A stretch of DNA of 64,000 nt from Candolleomyces eurysporus (GCA_027579435.1 JANBPK010000757.1:1-64000), one strand, 5' to 3'; shown: positions 21,608 through 33,272, counted from the first letter of the stretch. Notes: a model not told the origin generated them from the sequence alone. Numbers and translations: made by a program.

Positions 21608-23095
21608 CTACTTCTTTCGCTTGGGATCTTTCGCTGGTTTGGCAAACAATTTGATCTGAGCTGCGAGCTTTTGACGCTCCTGGCAAGCTAGTTGACGGTT
21701 CAGAACTAGTTTCGGATTGGCGCAAAAGGCGATGAGAAGAGCCTGCACATACATGGTTTATGCCGCTTCCAATCCAATTTCTGACATTCAACACTACAGT
21801 ACGACACCTGTGAACACGAAGACCAGCGTCAGACATCGAATGCGAGGGATATGATACAAGCATAAGACGCACCGTGCGACACGCCGCGCATCGTTTGAAT
21901 TGGGCGATCGAGGCTTCCTTTACTCCGCAGCCTCCGCGGCTGCATGTCTTGAGAAGAGTGGCTCTCGCATCTGGGTTGGTGTTGGCCCAGTTCCACGCGT
22001 CTTCAGTCTCCCAGAGATCCTGCGATATCCAAAGGTAGTCGTGTGCCTCCTCTGGACCGTTCATCGAGCGAGGGTACCGGTTTGGTTCAGCTAAATCGCA
22101 CCGTCAGTATATTCGGTATCTCGCGAGCTTACTGTCGAACTTACTAGGTCGCGTCACCCTCCCAAGAATCCGAACCAGGATATGTGGATTTACCTTCGAC
22201 GCAATGCGAAGGTATTGTTGAGACTGTGGACAATCCCCGAAAAGTTTGAAAGACGCCAATGCTGCGGTGTGTATGAGTTCTCCGGTGCAATACTTCGACA
22301 GCTTTTTCTCCTGTGTCTCAGTAAACAACGTATTTTTAGGTTCCTTGAACAGGGTTCCTCCACGTGGAGGAGAGCTGCCGTCGTAGAAGGTGTCAAGCCA
22401 AACTTGGGCGAAGAATAGAGCGTCTGCGTAGCGTTCGACGCGGATAAGAGAGCTTCCGAGGCCTTGGCGGACGCCCATGTTGTCACCAGGGCAGAGGCGG
22501 AGCATTTCAATTTGTACCTCCCTACAGAAAAAGAAATTGGGCAGTAGGTTGAAACGAGGAGCCGGAAATAGGAGAATAGGTTCGAACTCACGCGGCCTTG
22601 GAGTGCTTCTCGGTCTCGAAATACATCCTAGAGAGAGCCTGCATCACTCTCATGTATGGACGCGTTTCTAGTATGCCCCAGAAGTGTCCGACGCAATCAC
22701 CATCGTCGTCGAATGCTTTTGGACCGAGCCACTCGTTCAGCAAAACTCTCTTGCCTATCCTCTGTTTTTAGCCACTCAATGAGATACGTCGTAAAGAGGC
22801 ACCCACCTCGAGCAACTCCTTCTTCCAGAATCTCTACTGATTCATCCTTCGTAGGCGCAAGGAACGCGAACTCCAAGATAGCATCGAGGTTTCTGCGGTC
22901 TTCGAGGGCTTTCATGAGATATGGGAGAGCTTCTTTGGGCTTTCGTCTTTGACATAAATCACGAGCAATGTTTAAACTGCCACCACGGAGGGTGAGTTGA
23001 ACGCGAAAAATGAGTCGCACTTGCAAACGCACTTTCTCTCTGACTCGGCCGATACTTTATTTCCTCCACCAATTCCAAATATTCCTTCGAATCCA
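21608..23095 (-). CDS. MYND zinc-finger protein
   Basis: Minus strand, at least five exons. An N-terminal helical, repeat-like region (KPKEALPYLMKALEDRRN; VRQGLGSSLIRVERYADAL) resembles tetratricopeptide-type helices. A segment LNGPEEAHDYLW or similar precedes the C-terminal MYND finger. Spliced across an intron the finger reads C-SRGG-C, then CAACRTVSYCSVECQKLDW, RHKPC, matching the Cys/His spacing of the family. The stop is TAG at 21608-21610 after KRKK. The start near 23095 (MDSKEYLELVEEIKYRPS) is uncertain because the first splice could not be fixed. MYND fingers bind proteins; the target here is unknown. Confidence 0.7.
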
Positions 23096-23364
23096 TGTCT
23101 TCTGTCCATAGTGCAACGAGGTTAAAGGTAACAAATATTGAGAGCGCAGAAAACGGGCAGGAAGCGGGGAGAGGAGGTCAAGCTATCGTGGGAATAAGCA
23201 GACGCGCTTTCTTAATGAGTGTGTTGAGTTGGTGTTGAGGTGGAGTACAAAAATCCAAATCCATTCATGAAGGAGAGACGTGTAGTGTAAGGAACGTGTA
23301 ATAAACGCGTAGGAATTCAGAATTTGGAATGCCAGCACTCCAAATCCTTTGGTGAGTACACGCC

Positions 23365-24003
23365 TCACCGACTATACTGCGGTGGCTCAGTGGCAAGGGG
23401 TTTGTCCATGTAGCCAAGGACGGGCAGTGTATTTAGATTGACAGAAGCATATTGGCTCCTCCTTGGTGTTTTGACATAGGCAGGAGGAGGACATCTAGGC
23501 GTGTCGAACGCATGCATGCCGCAGCCACACCCAAGGTGTCCCAGCCCGATTGCCCGTTCAGCTTCTTCTCGCTGAAACTGACGCTCTCGGGCGCGTTCAA
23601 GGTCGCGTAGGACGGACCTCTCGTATGCGACAGACCGCTGGCCAGGGTTTGCATAGGACTGACCGTGTCTCACTCGGTTGACGTGATACATGCACCTAGA
23701 TCGAGCATCATCAACAAACCAGAACATGAGGGCTTGAACGGGTGAGCTTACCTCCAGAGTATGATCAACAAGACCAGCGACAGAGTGAGGACGATAGCCA
23801 GATACTCTCCTTTTTTCTAGCAATTGCAAAGATCAGTTTTCATAAGGNAAAAAATAGCTCAGGAAATCGTAACTCACCATAGCCGGCTTATCTTCTTCTT
23901 GAACAGTGCTATCGACTGTCTGTTTGAATTCCGTCGCATTCAGGCTTTGCAGGTGCACTGCTTTCACCCTTGAGACAAGAAGAAAAATGAGAAGCCACAG
24001 CAT
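23365..24003 (-). CDS. Single-pass membrane protein with two PPxY motifs
   Basis: Exons 24003-23878, 23816-23752 and 23695-23365 give 173 residues in frame. It begins with a signal peptide (MLWLLIFLLVSRVKA), followed by a short lumenal part, a single membrane segment (EYLAIVLTLSLVLLIILW) and a basic cytosolic tail. The tail contains PPAY and, right at the C-terminus, PPQY. PPxY motifs are known binding sites for the WW domains of Rsp5/NEDD4 ubiquitin ligases, so an Rsp5 adaptor role is plausible but inferred. A Cys-rich GHLGCGCGMH stretch precedes the first motif. The gene is divergent from the uS19 gene with about 300 nt between the starts. Confidence 0.7.
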
Positions 24004-24309
24004 GACACGCATAACTAGGGGCTGGGTGGGCGCTTTCGTTGCCCATCCTCAAAACCTTTGGAGTTAAATAGGAGTTTGAGGACTCATTGTGTCCATGTGG
24101 CATGGATACTATTGCGATATATCCGCCACAGATGTGACTCGCTTGGATCGCAATATGAGGGTCATTGTCGTGTTGAAAGAACGCGAGGCGCGCGCTTTTT
24201 GCACTGGACGGTTCGGACAAAGCAATCAGCCGAGTTCGGCATGTCATGTGACTTTCCGCAAAACATTGGCTCGCTGTCGCGCTCATCGTCGTCCTCGACG
24301 TTCTTGACG

Positions 24310-24740
24310 ATGCGCGCGACACAAATTCTGCTGAAACGATCTGCGTGGAAGGGTAAGTGAAGTCTTGCATGAATCTGTACTCTTCTAAACGACTATGCAG
24401 GTCCATATTTCGTCGCCTTCCCCAACCTCCGAGAGGCATTGACCAACCATGTACCAATAAAGACTGACGCCCGGTCGTGCACCATTCTCCCAAATTTCGT
24501 CGGGTAAGGCTCATCTCTGCTTCAGGGTGCTCTGAGGACTCATCTCTTGCTATAGAATCCGTTTTATGGTGCACAATGGCAAGGAGTACACTCCGGTGAC
24601 TGTGACACAGGATATGGTCGGACATAAGCTCGGGGAGTTTTCTCATACAAAGAAGAGATTCACCTTCAAGTGCGTAGCATGCATCCTAATTTTGTGGGGT
24701 AGTGTAACTCATTCACCGTAGGGCAACAAAACGGTCATAA
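24310..24740 (+). CDS. RSM19: Mitochondrial ribosomal protein uS19m
   Basis: Four exons: 24310-24352, 24401-24503, 24556-24669, 24722-24740, giving 92 residues, the usual length for S19. Conserved core: [13 protein letters not shown], then [24 protein letters not shown] and [17 protein letters not shown]. It is a small-subunit head protein next to the decoding-site rRNA. The divergent N-terminus ([15 protein letters not shown]) is basic and fits mitochondrial import; nuclear location with introns shows it is the mitochondrial rather than cytosolic (uS19 eukaryotic) form. Confidence 0.9.
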
Positions 24741-24969
24741 GACCACCTGGCTGGATTCCTTTGTGCAGGCAACGGGGCGACCATCACCGCTGGTTGTATC
24801 TTGTACCTACCACGAGTGGCTACGGCGACCCACCGCCCTTCATTCGACGACACCATGCCTGTACTATCCTATATATCCTAGATGGTGCTGCTAGGCACTA
24901 TAATTCAAAAACCCTTTAGACCTAACTCTACGACTGAACTCTTCGTCTTCCGCAACAGCTGAGCCTCAA

Positions 24970-26252
24970 GATGCTTCTATTCAAGAAATTGTTCAGTGGC
25001 TCCGTCGTCACCCTTGTAACGAATGGCACAGGCTGGGGGACATTGTACTCGGTGAGTATTTCACCACAGGTCCGTTGTCCGACACTCCTTGTGTCCTCAC
25101 CCTTCATTCTCTCTCTCCAGTGACTAGCGGCCTGAACTTGAAGAAGCCCACAATGAAGACTTACGTTCCCGCTCCGCCTCGTGTGCGGACCTTGCCCCGA
25201 CCAACAACCTCTATCTTATCGCTTAAAAAATTACCGCCTCTCGTTGAGGGGCCCCAATCTGACGACACTAATGACAACAAGTCCGAGCTCTCTGGCTCGG
25301 AAGATGATCATGATCTTTCTGGCGACCCTAGCTCACATCCGGCAACCGATGCTCATGTTGACACTGACCATATTGATAGCTTCAACGACGCGTCTGCGTG
25401 CCTCGCTACCTCTGCCACTGGCCGGAGGAGTCGAGCTGACTACGAAGAAAGGGAGTCAGAGCGCGATACTGATGGGGATAAGACTCATTCTTCTTCTTAT
25501 ATCTCTGATACACGTCCCATTAAGCGATGCAGGAATTCTACTAGGACTATTTCTGAGGGAGAGGATGACGAACATACAGCCTCAGAAACCGAACAAGAAC
25601 CAGCAAACGTCAGCAACGAAGACAATCATACCACCGAAGTTGAAGACGACGACGACGCCACCGCCTCTGGGACCGGATCCGACGCAGATCCAAGCGATGA
25701 GAGCGAAGACGAGGGAGACGCCGTTTCTGAAGCCGGATACGAAGCAGACAACGAAGCAGACGCAACAAGCGACGATGAGCATGAAAGCAAAGAAGCCTCC
25801 GTCAATGACAATGAAGATGTCCCAGAAGACGAAGAAGGTTCCACCACAGCTGCCGAAAACGATTCCGACGCGACTTTCGACGAAGACGACGAGGAAGGAG
25901 AGGAGCCCACCACAAGGACGGAACACGATGAAGCACAACCCGGTCAAGAGTCCAGCAGTGAGTCCGACGACTATCCTTCCGACGATGACAGAGTATTCGC
26001 TGCCATTGGCGAACTTGTCCGTAACCCTCCCCAACCGCGACGCGTGACTCCGTACGAGAGCCGCCGTCTAACGTGCCCACGTTGCGGAGCGACAGTTGTA
26101 GGTGGCGTTCCGGCTGTAATGACCCATATGGCGCATACGCACTTGGGCCAGCCTCGTAAGTTGGCTTTCTTGTGCTTGCAGCGGTTATGGTCTATGTTAA
26201 ACCGCGTACGCTGGTATCTTGCACTAGCACCATACCCTTAGGTAACGAGAGG
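24970..26252 (+). CDS. Acidic protein with C-terminal C2H2-like finger
   Basis: The main open exon runs from about 25121. A preceding exon ends at 25051 (EIVQWLRRHPCNEWHRLGDI) and joins in frame after a roughly 70-nt intron; the true start lies further upstream and is unresolved. About 250 residues are strongly acidic with Ser/Thr/Glu/Asp repeats. The C-terminus carries CPRCGATVVGG then a HMAHTH pair, a C2H2-type zinc finger (C-x2-C, H-x3-H). After GQPR an 80-nt intron would let the protein end NER-stop at 26252. Ser/Glu-rich acid tracts suggest a nuclear or chromatin protein, an inference. Confidence 0.55.
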
Positions 26253-26940
26253 TAGAGCGGAGGAGTTGTTCATGATGTTTCGAATTCGAACCGCTAACTG
26301 GTAGCTTTTCCCCACTGGGGTTTTTGATGCACCCAGCTCTGGCGCCTTTGTAGTGTGGTTTCATCTTTATTCGATTCTATCTTTATTCAGGACATTTGAC
26401 ATCACCTTAGACATACATTCATTGACTTTTTATCTACCGGACTATACCTAATTGTAATCACTTCCTTTCAAAATTTGTGAACATGCGAGGGAATGAAAGC
26501 TGGACTGAAAATGGGACTGTAAACAAGCGAATGAAGGGCTGGCGACTACAGACGGCGAATCGGACTGTGAAACGCATCTGATCTCGTCTGAGTGGCAACG
26601 TTGTGAAGCGCACCGTCGGGACCTCGTCTACACAAAAAAAAACCCTTTGGATGTTAGAGGAGCGCCTGGATACCGGTATCACGACGATTGGGGTGGGGCG
26701 GTGCTCACGTACAGGGCTTTGTGCTTGGACCTGCGACTTGGACATTGTTGCTTCTACACACAATTGTCGCGGACTCCGCCTCGCGGTTTCCAAGCCACAA
26801 TGCCCATTAACCCTACGCCAGTTGGGTGAGTGTCGGTAGGTGAGCGGAATGGCACGGGATGAGACTATAAAGAGGGCAGGGGCTGGTTGATCTGAAGCCA
26901 AGAAACCCCACATCCAGAAACGGAAGCGACCCCGATTATC
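26253..26940. other. Intergenic
   Basis: No gene recognised. The 151-codon minus-strand open frame here has no coding signs. Confidence 0.4.
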
Positions 26941-27341
26941 ATGTCTTCAACCACAGCGCCCATCAATCCCCTGTGGACCTCAAACACCGCGGGGGGGGAA
27001 CACCACCTCCCATGCTCAGAACGAGAACGAGAATGACCTCGATGTCTCCAGATTCAGCATACCACCACCCAGCCCACCANCCCAGCCCCACCCCCACTGA
27101 CTCGGACCTGCCCTCAGACGCCGAGTCTGTCGACGATCCTTCCGAAGGTGAAGCCTGGTATGACGAAGACCTGATCCAGCATCTGCTTATATTTGGTGCT
27201 CCTGCGCCGAGCCCGCCTCCCCCACCTCCGATTTATCACTGTCGAAAGTGCGGAAAGGAATGCGAAGGGGCCTTGGCAATGGAACGACACTGGGCTTATA
27301 TGCATTGCTGGGGAAAACCTGAGCACTATAGCTATGTTTGA
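26941..27341 (+). CDS. Small C2H2-like finger protein (two suspect frame points)
   Basis: A plausible start ATG at 26941 gives MSSTTAPINPLWTSN, then a run of eight G at about 26989 and an N at 27080 each shift the frame. If both are base-count errors the protein continues DLDVSRFSIPPPSPP, SDLPSDAESVDDPSEG, a PPPPPP stretch and CRKCGKECEGALAMERHW, with paired His (ERHWAYMH), ending EHYSYV. The finger is like that of the previous gene and sits at the same C-terminal place, suggesting the two are distant paralogues. A TATAAAG lies near 26867. Confidence 0.5.
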
Positions 27342-27964
27342 GCTCGGAGGCACTTGAGGTCAGCTTGTCGGCTTTTGAGCTGCGACACTTTAGTGAGGAC
27401 TAGCTGGTGCCAGTCTCGAGTTTTTCCGAGGTTCTTGGCACATGCGCGCTTAACTTTGGCGCCGTTTCAGTTGGCGATAGTATAATGAAATTGATTCTCT
27501 CTTACATATTCACTGTGAGAGCTCAAATAATGAGGTAAGATCACAAGGTAAGATCACGAAGGCCCTGCCAAACTTGAATCGAACCCACTCCTTCGAAATT
27601 GTCCTCAGAACTGGGGCTGAAGACAAAGGGGNAAAAAAATCTCTGAGCTCCTCATTCACAGCTTGCAAGCTCGCCATTGTCCTCTAACCGCTTAAGTGAA
27701 CTGGGGACAGCATTGTGATATCATAAGCGAAGTGTTGCCTCTCGCACGTTTCAGGAAATTCCTAAAGAGGATGGCAATGTGCTTGGACGCCGGGGGAGCT
27801 GGGGCATTGATCGACCAATTTGATAGCTCATTGACAAACACAAAGCACCGAGTTATCTCGGATACAATATGCGCCGGACCTATATAATGCACGGCTTAGG
27901 CAGCGACACACTTCACTCTCTAACCATAAACACCCCTCGGCCACTTCAAGACCATTCGTGCGGC
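27342..27964. other. Intergenic; TATA box for the next gene
   Basis: No gene seen. TATATAA at 27881-27887 is 78 nt before the next ATG. Confidence 0.45.
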
Positions 27965-28552
27965 ATGTCAGTGTTCGAGCAGTCCGAAAAAGACATTCGC
28001 TCTGCCGCTGCAGGAGCGTGGATGCCACGGATGTGCACCCGCGTCATCATTGACCTTCTCGACCACCCAGAAGACCCTGATCAGGAAGACCAGGAGGAGC
28101 TTTTGCGGCTCGTTACATGCGCTCTCTGGGCTGTCCGGGACCTAGAGGATGGCCCTGGCCGTCTCACAATCATCCACGGCGCTCTCTTTTTCCTGGAACG
28201 ACTCAAACCGCACATATCAATTCTGGTGGCCAACGAGGACCCACTCGCCATAGGCCACCAGCTCTTCGTCGCTACCTTGATGATTTCCCAAATGTTCTAC
28301 CTCAATGAACAGTACTCACACGAATATTATGCGGAGAGGGTCGCCCAACAAATGATCACAGCGCCAATGCTAGGGGAACTGGAGAAGAAATTGCTAGATG
28401 ACTACCTAAATCTCGAAGACCTCAACGATGAAACGATGATAGAGCAGCTCAAAGTTTGGTCGAAGCACACTGTCCCACTAATGAAGATTTTAAACAAGGC
28501 GACGGCAGAGGGCAGGCTATACCCCATATATCGGACCGGGCTCACTAAATAA
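27965..28552 (+). CDS. Cyclin-box-like protein
   Basis: Uninterrupted 195-residue frame starting MSVFEQSEKD. The central part (LRLVTCALWAVRDL; FFLERLKPHISILVANEDP; HQLFVATLMISQMFYLNEQYS; HEYYAERVA) has the helix pattern of fungal cyclin N-boxes, in which a Leu-rich helix is followed by a F-L-N or D-x-x-Y-S segment. That match is by eye only, and the family assignment is tentative. Its 3' end and the following 20 nt are duplicated just downstream. Confidence 0.5.
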   Translation: MSVFEQSEKDIRSAAAGAWMPRMCTRVIIDLLDHPEDPDQEDQEELLRLVTCALWAVRDLEDGPGRLTIIHGALFFLERLKPHISILVANEDPLAIGHQLFVATLMISQMFYLNEQYSHEYYAERVAQQMITAPMLGELEKKLLDDYLNLEDLNDETMIEQLKVWSKHTVPLMKILNKATAEGRLYPIYRTGLTK

Positions 28553-28673
28553 TTCTTTCGATTTTGGGACTTTTATTGTCGCACTTGAACCCCCTGTCTA
28601 AGATACCAAACAAGGCGACCAAGCGATACCCTACATATCGGACCAAGCTCACTAAATAATTCTTTCAATTTGA
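28490..28673 (+). repeat. Duplicated gene 3' end
   Basis: The last about 65 nt of the cyclin-box-like gene plus 3' flank (…ATATCGGACC..GCTCACTAAATAATTCTTTC) recur at about 28605-28673, about 114 nt further on, with substitutions. Confidence 0.65.
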
Positions 28674-28940
28674 ATCTGCTATGAAAATGTATGTAACGCC
28701 ACTACGTTCATGTTTAATTCAATGTCTTCTTTCAACCCCTGAAAGGTATTTCTGTCGTCAAACTCGAAGGTATGGTTTTCCCCGCTCGCCCTACGACCTG
28801 AACGATTTGAGTCCTTCGGTTTGTGCTACATAGTAGATATTTGTAGAGTCGGGTATCTCCGTTTACATCATGATGACGATGCCGAATATATTGGCCGAAC
28901 GATAGTCCTCCGTATCGATTGTTCTTCGAGTCCCGCAAAC

Positions 28941-31108
28941 ATGGCTTCTCCACTCCCTTCGTTGCCAAGCCCCGGGAACCCAAATCGACAGCCAAGAAGC
29001 CTTCCACGCTCAGGCGTTGAGACTCGTAGGAGAGAGGAGGTAAGGCAAGTCTACTGCGTCGAGTCTGAAACGTTTCTTGATGACTGTCGAGTTACAGATT
29101 GTCCAATTGGTTTTGACCGAGGGTATCGAGACGGAGATGGAAGAGATGATTTGGACCTATTTGATAGAGGAAGAAGACAGCCTCGACGATTTCATATACT
29201 CCATCCTCAAACCCCTGGAGGATATCCCTCATCCCCCTTCTGTCAGCTCATTATTGGCGGGAACCTCTGAGTTTGCGACTACGGAGGAGAGTCAAAGATC
29301 CATCAAGGATTCTATAGCTGGCTGCGTGATTGTCATCAATTTATTCCACAGGCTCAAGCCACCTTCCTGGAAAATGCAGGATCTCAAGAGGTCTGCATTC
29401 CCCATTCTCCTTGAGAAGTGGAATGTGGTTATCCATTGGCTCACCTTCTTCACCCTCTCACGACCAGAATGGGGTATTAAGGGCAGCGTCCTCTCCCTTG
29501 CTACCATCTTCCTCCTCTTTAACGACTGCATTGAATTCATGAACGAGCTGCTACATCATCCTTTTACGATCGACTTACTGTACCTCCTCATATGTAGCAT
29601 CCAGCCTACGGTCCACGACCTTTACCCAAGAGTAGAAGGAGCAATGTCCTCACATCAATTGTCAGCAGCACCAAAATAATGGCCGAAACATTTCCGAGCG
29701 TACGAGATGTCAAATCTCTAGATCTTACAATCAAGGCGATGGAGATGGTTATTAGATGCGTCAAGTATCTGGTGGTGGACGATTGGATGTGGAACCTTCT
29801 TTCAAAACACTGCTTCCCTCTCCAAACCTCGCNAAGCGCTTTCAGGACTCGTCTCCCATTCGACATCATTGACGCACTTGCTGGGAGACAGTATCCTAAG
29901 TGCTCAATGGAATCTTATGGGGCACCTCGTTTTTACGCTTCTGGACCTCGCCCTTGGCTGGGGTTCGTGTCTGGCTAACGGCTCACTAGTGAGCGCGTTG
30001 AAGGGCGGAGCACTGACGAGCGCGTTCACTTGTCTTTTGCATCTCGATGGCGTGACGGAACCGCACGCCGTCGAGGTTTCGCAAGGACTCCTGGGGCGTA
30101 TTCACGATGTTATCTGCTTCATGCCCCATTCGAAGGTCTTTCGCGCTCTGAAAGAGACGCACCAAGAAGAATTACTGGTCTCGTTGGGTCGTAGCTCGAC
30201 AGATGCCGTCAAGGACATGTGTCGTCGATTCACGAACTCGTTCAATTTATGTTCTGGTATTTCGGAAGGAGGGTTCAGCGCTGATATGAGGATGTGCAGC
30301 AACATTAAGGTTCGTTATGAAGCTGATAATTCGGGTTGCCCAAGTCATTTAAGTTCGTCGTTCAGCACACTGTGCGGTCGATGACGATCCACATCCCCAA
30401 GGATCGCAGTCTACAACTGAAGATATGTTCTGGGTGCCATTCTACGACTTACTGCTCGGCGGAGTGTCAGGAAGAGGACTGGGTCCTTTTTCACTCCCGT
30501 GAGTGTCGTAGACTTTTGCCCGTGTATCAAGGTGCGCAACGATCGTTGACAGATTATACCCGCATGCATCGTCTAATGGGCATCAATTTGGATTTAGAAA
30601 ACAAAGCTAAAAAAATCTGGGCCTCTCCGTCCACACAACATCAGCACTTGATGTTCCTGGAATCCATACTCAATGCCGATCCAAAAGTTGACCCCTCCTT
30701 CCCTATCTATATCGTCCACACACTCACAGATTTGTGTGTACATCCTTCGACTCTCGAAGATTTACGAAGACTCTGGGATGCAGTAAATGGTGTATGGGAG
30801 GCTCGGGTACAGGGTTTCGTCACCGAGATGAAGAACGATTCGTCAGGAACTTCTCGACTGGTGGAGGCATTCTTTGTTCAAAATATGCGAGAACAGAAGG
30901 CCGTTATATACCTAATTGCGAGAGTCAGGTTCGATGCAAATCTAGGGGATCGAAAGTTTCGAATTCTCAATGGAATAGCTCGCGTTGGGTGCGTGATCTC
31001 TCCAACGACTCTCCATCTCTCAACTAATCTCAACTAATTTCATTAGCGACTATGCGACGGCCGAAAGTGCGCTTGAAGCGCTTCCGATTGCAAGTTCCAT
31101 TTCTTAGG
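28941..31108 (+). CDS. MYND-like zinc-finger protein
   Basis: Exon 1 28941-29039, exon 2 from 29098. A long all-alpha region follows (IVQLVLTEGIETEMEEM; ILLEKWNVVIHWLTFF; SLATIFLLFNDCIEFM). The frame changes near 29625 and at the N at 29833; removing that N restores QTSQALSGLVSHSTSL. A later exon from about 30345 carries the finger CSGCHSTTYCSAECQEEDW, HSREC. The first zinc-binding Cys pair expected upstream is not clear. The last intron ends at about 31050 and the frame closes at a TAG at 31106-31108 (ALPIASSIS). Likely a relative of the protein at 21608-23095 by domain only. Confidence 0.6.
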
Positions 31109-31757
31109 TTGTTTTCGTGGGTCCAAGTCCACCCGGCACGTTCCAACAGCGTCTCGGGCCACGACTGCTCGTCACTGCGGAAGGTAGCAATCGCTTGCCA
31201 CATCATTAGGTTGAACCTTTTCGACCAGCGGTTATCCGAAGATTTCCGCCCTTCCTCCAACTAACAACAGAGCACGAAGTGTGAAGACAGGATGGCCATC
31301 AAGTCTTAATTATGCACTATTGCACTACTACTAAATCTACATTGATGTTACAAACAGCCGTTGCTTGACGCATTNAAAAAATACAACAATGAAGAAGACG
31401 AACGAATTGCTGCGTGTGCCAAAAAAAAGAGTGCCTGCAGCACCAATGGTAGATAATAAGGGGGTATAGAACGAAATTCGAAGGTATAATAATATTTGGA
31501 ACCGTGCACGGTTAATCAAGAAATGCGAGGATGGGGGATGCTGATGCTGATGCTGATGCCGAAAATCCAAGNGGAGACGTTAAGACCGGAAACCGGGGGA
31601 AGACTGCCACCAGAGGTAGCAAGACGTCCAATCATGATGGTGCGTTCGTAAAGAATTCTAGGAAGAGGAAGAACCGTGGTCAGTACAAGTTGATCAACTG
31701 AAGAGAGAAAAGAGTAAACCCACCATGCTAGCGAACGAGCGAGCAAGGAGACTGCAT
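31109..31757. other. Intergenic with GATGCT microsatellite
   Basis: No gene seen. GATGCT is repeated about four times near 31537-31560. The 3' flank of the pheromone-like gene lies here. Confidence 0.4.
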
Positions 31758-31937
31758 TTAAGCAATGGTGCAGTAGCCTCCGCTCTTGGAGTTGCCGCTG
31801 GACTCAGCGTCGGTGGGGATAGACTCCTTGGAGAAGACGACGCAGTAGCCGCCGCTCTTCTGGCTACCATTAGCCTCGGTGTCCTTGGGGACGGAGACGG
31901 TGGGGGCAGTGAAGGAGATGGTGGTGAAGGAGTCCAT
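31758..31937 (-). CDS. Pheromone-like CaaX precursor, 59 residues
   Basis: ATG at 31937, TAA at 31758, no intron. The protein starts MDSFTTISFTAPTVSV and ends SKSGGYCTIA, where CTIA fits a CaaX farnesylation box. The MDSFTT-type start, about 60-residue length and C-terminal Cys-aliphatic-aliphatic-Ala are typical of basidiomycete mating pheromone precursors. An internal repeat of the end, QKSGGYCVVFSKES, lies about 30 residues earlier, so two pheromone-like modules sit in tandem, only the last with a proper C-terminus. TATAAAA at 32010-32016 lies about 73 nt upstream. No pheromone receptor is visible in the window, so a mating role is uncertain; it could be a non-mating prenylated peptide. 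Confidence 0.75.
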   Translation of the reverse strand: MDSFTTISFTAPTVSVPKDTEANGSQKSGGYCVVFSKESIPTDAESSGNSKSGGYCTIA

Positions 31938-32009
31938 TGGAGATATGAGTGTAGCGCGAGGAAACTTGGGAATTTCTGTGCTGAAGATTCTAGCTCGACC
32001 TCGACCTGC

Positions 32010-32016
32010 TTTTATA
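32010..32016 (-). promoter_or_regulatory. TATA box of pheromone-like gene
   Basis: TATAAAA on the minus strand, 73 nt before the start codon at 31937. Confidence 0.65.
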
Positions 32017-33272
32017 CCCCCACAGGCACCGCCGTCAGCGCATACGCCAATTGTCCCCCGGAGCTTTCCAGTTTGTGGAAGGCGGGGAACGTTTCTGCCA
32101 AGAGGTCGGTTAGGAATGCATGACAGCCTCTTGTTCTTATTGTTGTAGTGTAGATAATGGGGTCATAATTTCCCCTGACCAAGTTCTTTGGCTACACGAG
32201 GCGCAGACAGCATGCAGGGCAGAGTCGTTCTGGATTGTTCAACAATAAACGGATTGACGCCGAGGATAATAAGCAGGCAAAAGCAGCGATCAAATTCACA
32301 ATCTTCGTGCCTGGGATCCTTCTTGCTGGCAGCATGACTCGTTCCACACTATCAAAAGCATGAGAGACATGTTGATCGTGGAATTGTGCNTGTCAGTGGG
32401 TGTCAGGGCGATCGAACTTNGACCAGCGCACCGCGCCGGNGGCAAAATCNATGCGACTTCGATCCTTGACGACAGAGTTGGTTGGACCATCCCGCNCGNA
32501 GAAACAGCAAATGTCCAGTNCCAGGGCCAGGACNATCGTTGATCACACATGGGCTACAAGGGCGACCTGACAGCTACAGCTTTCCAATTGTATTCCGGCG
32601 AAAATGAATTCACCGTAATCGCCGAGATGGACGCCACCAAAAATAATACAAACAAAAACATTGTTCATGAATAGATTTTGCGATCGTTCAGAAACTGAGA
32701 CAGGAAATTCCCGGAACGAAGGTTGGACTAAGGAGATAACGGGTGAAGACCACGGTGGGCACATGTAAGTATTCAAAACTACCATATCCAACGACTTCGG
32801 GGCGACCACGGCGATAAGTAGATNCCGGTCGGCTCAACATGATCCGTTCGCTTAGGCCCCGTTCCGATCGTCCGATGGTTTGAGAGTCAACATCCAGCTT
32901 GGTCCCAGGACCAAGCTGTGGGCAAGGGCGGGGGCGGTTGAAAAATCAGCCTGAACCATTGAGATTGGAACACTACCTCATACCGGCAAGGGATCACCAT
33001 ATCACACAAATCCGACTCGGAACTATGGCCCGAGGGCTTCGCAGGCCACAGTGTGGATTTGTGGGTGAGATCGGGAGGTNATAGGGAGCTACTCACCTCC
33101 CAAGTTCTTCCGGTACTGACTCCTAGGGCTGGAAGCAGGTCGCGAGCCCTCTCCTCCCCCCGTCCAACCAGAAGAATTTATAGCGTTGTGCTNCGATTAA
33201 GCGGAAAGCCCAAGAGNACAATGCAAAANGAATGAGGTGGGGGTTACAATGTATCTNNNCAACACGATTCGA
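32017..33272. other. Intergenic, low-quality sequence
   Basis: No gene recognised. Ns become frequent from 32390. Confidence 0.4.

Noticed and set aside
25582..26034. 150-codon open frame on the minus strand
   Set aside because: Antisense to the acidic protein; Gly/Val/Phe-rich composition is what antisense of GAC/GAA-rich codons gives.
26458..26913. 151-codon minus-strand frame
   Set aside because: No motif, no start context and no homology inside the window; lies in an intergenic region.
27540..27640. GGTTCGATTC, resembling a tRNA B box on the minus strand
   Set aside because: No A box and no foldable cloverleaf around it.
31725..32123. 132-codon plus-strand open frame
   Set aside because: Antisense of the pheromone-like gene, whose TATA box, codon pattern and CaaX end are far better supported.
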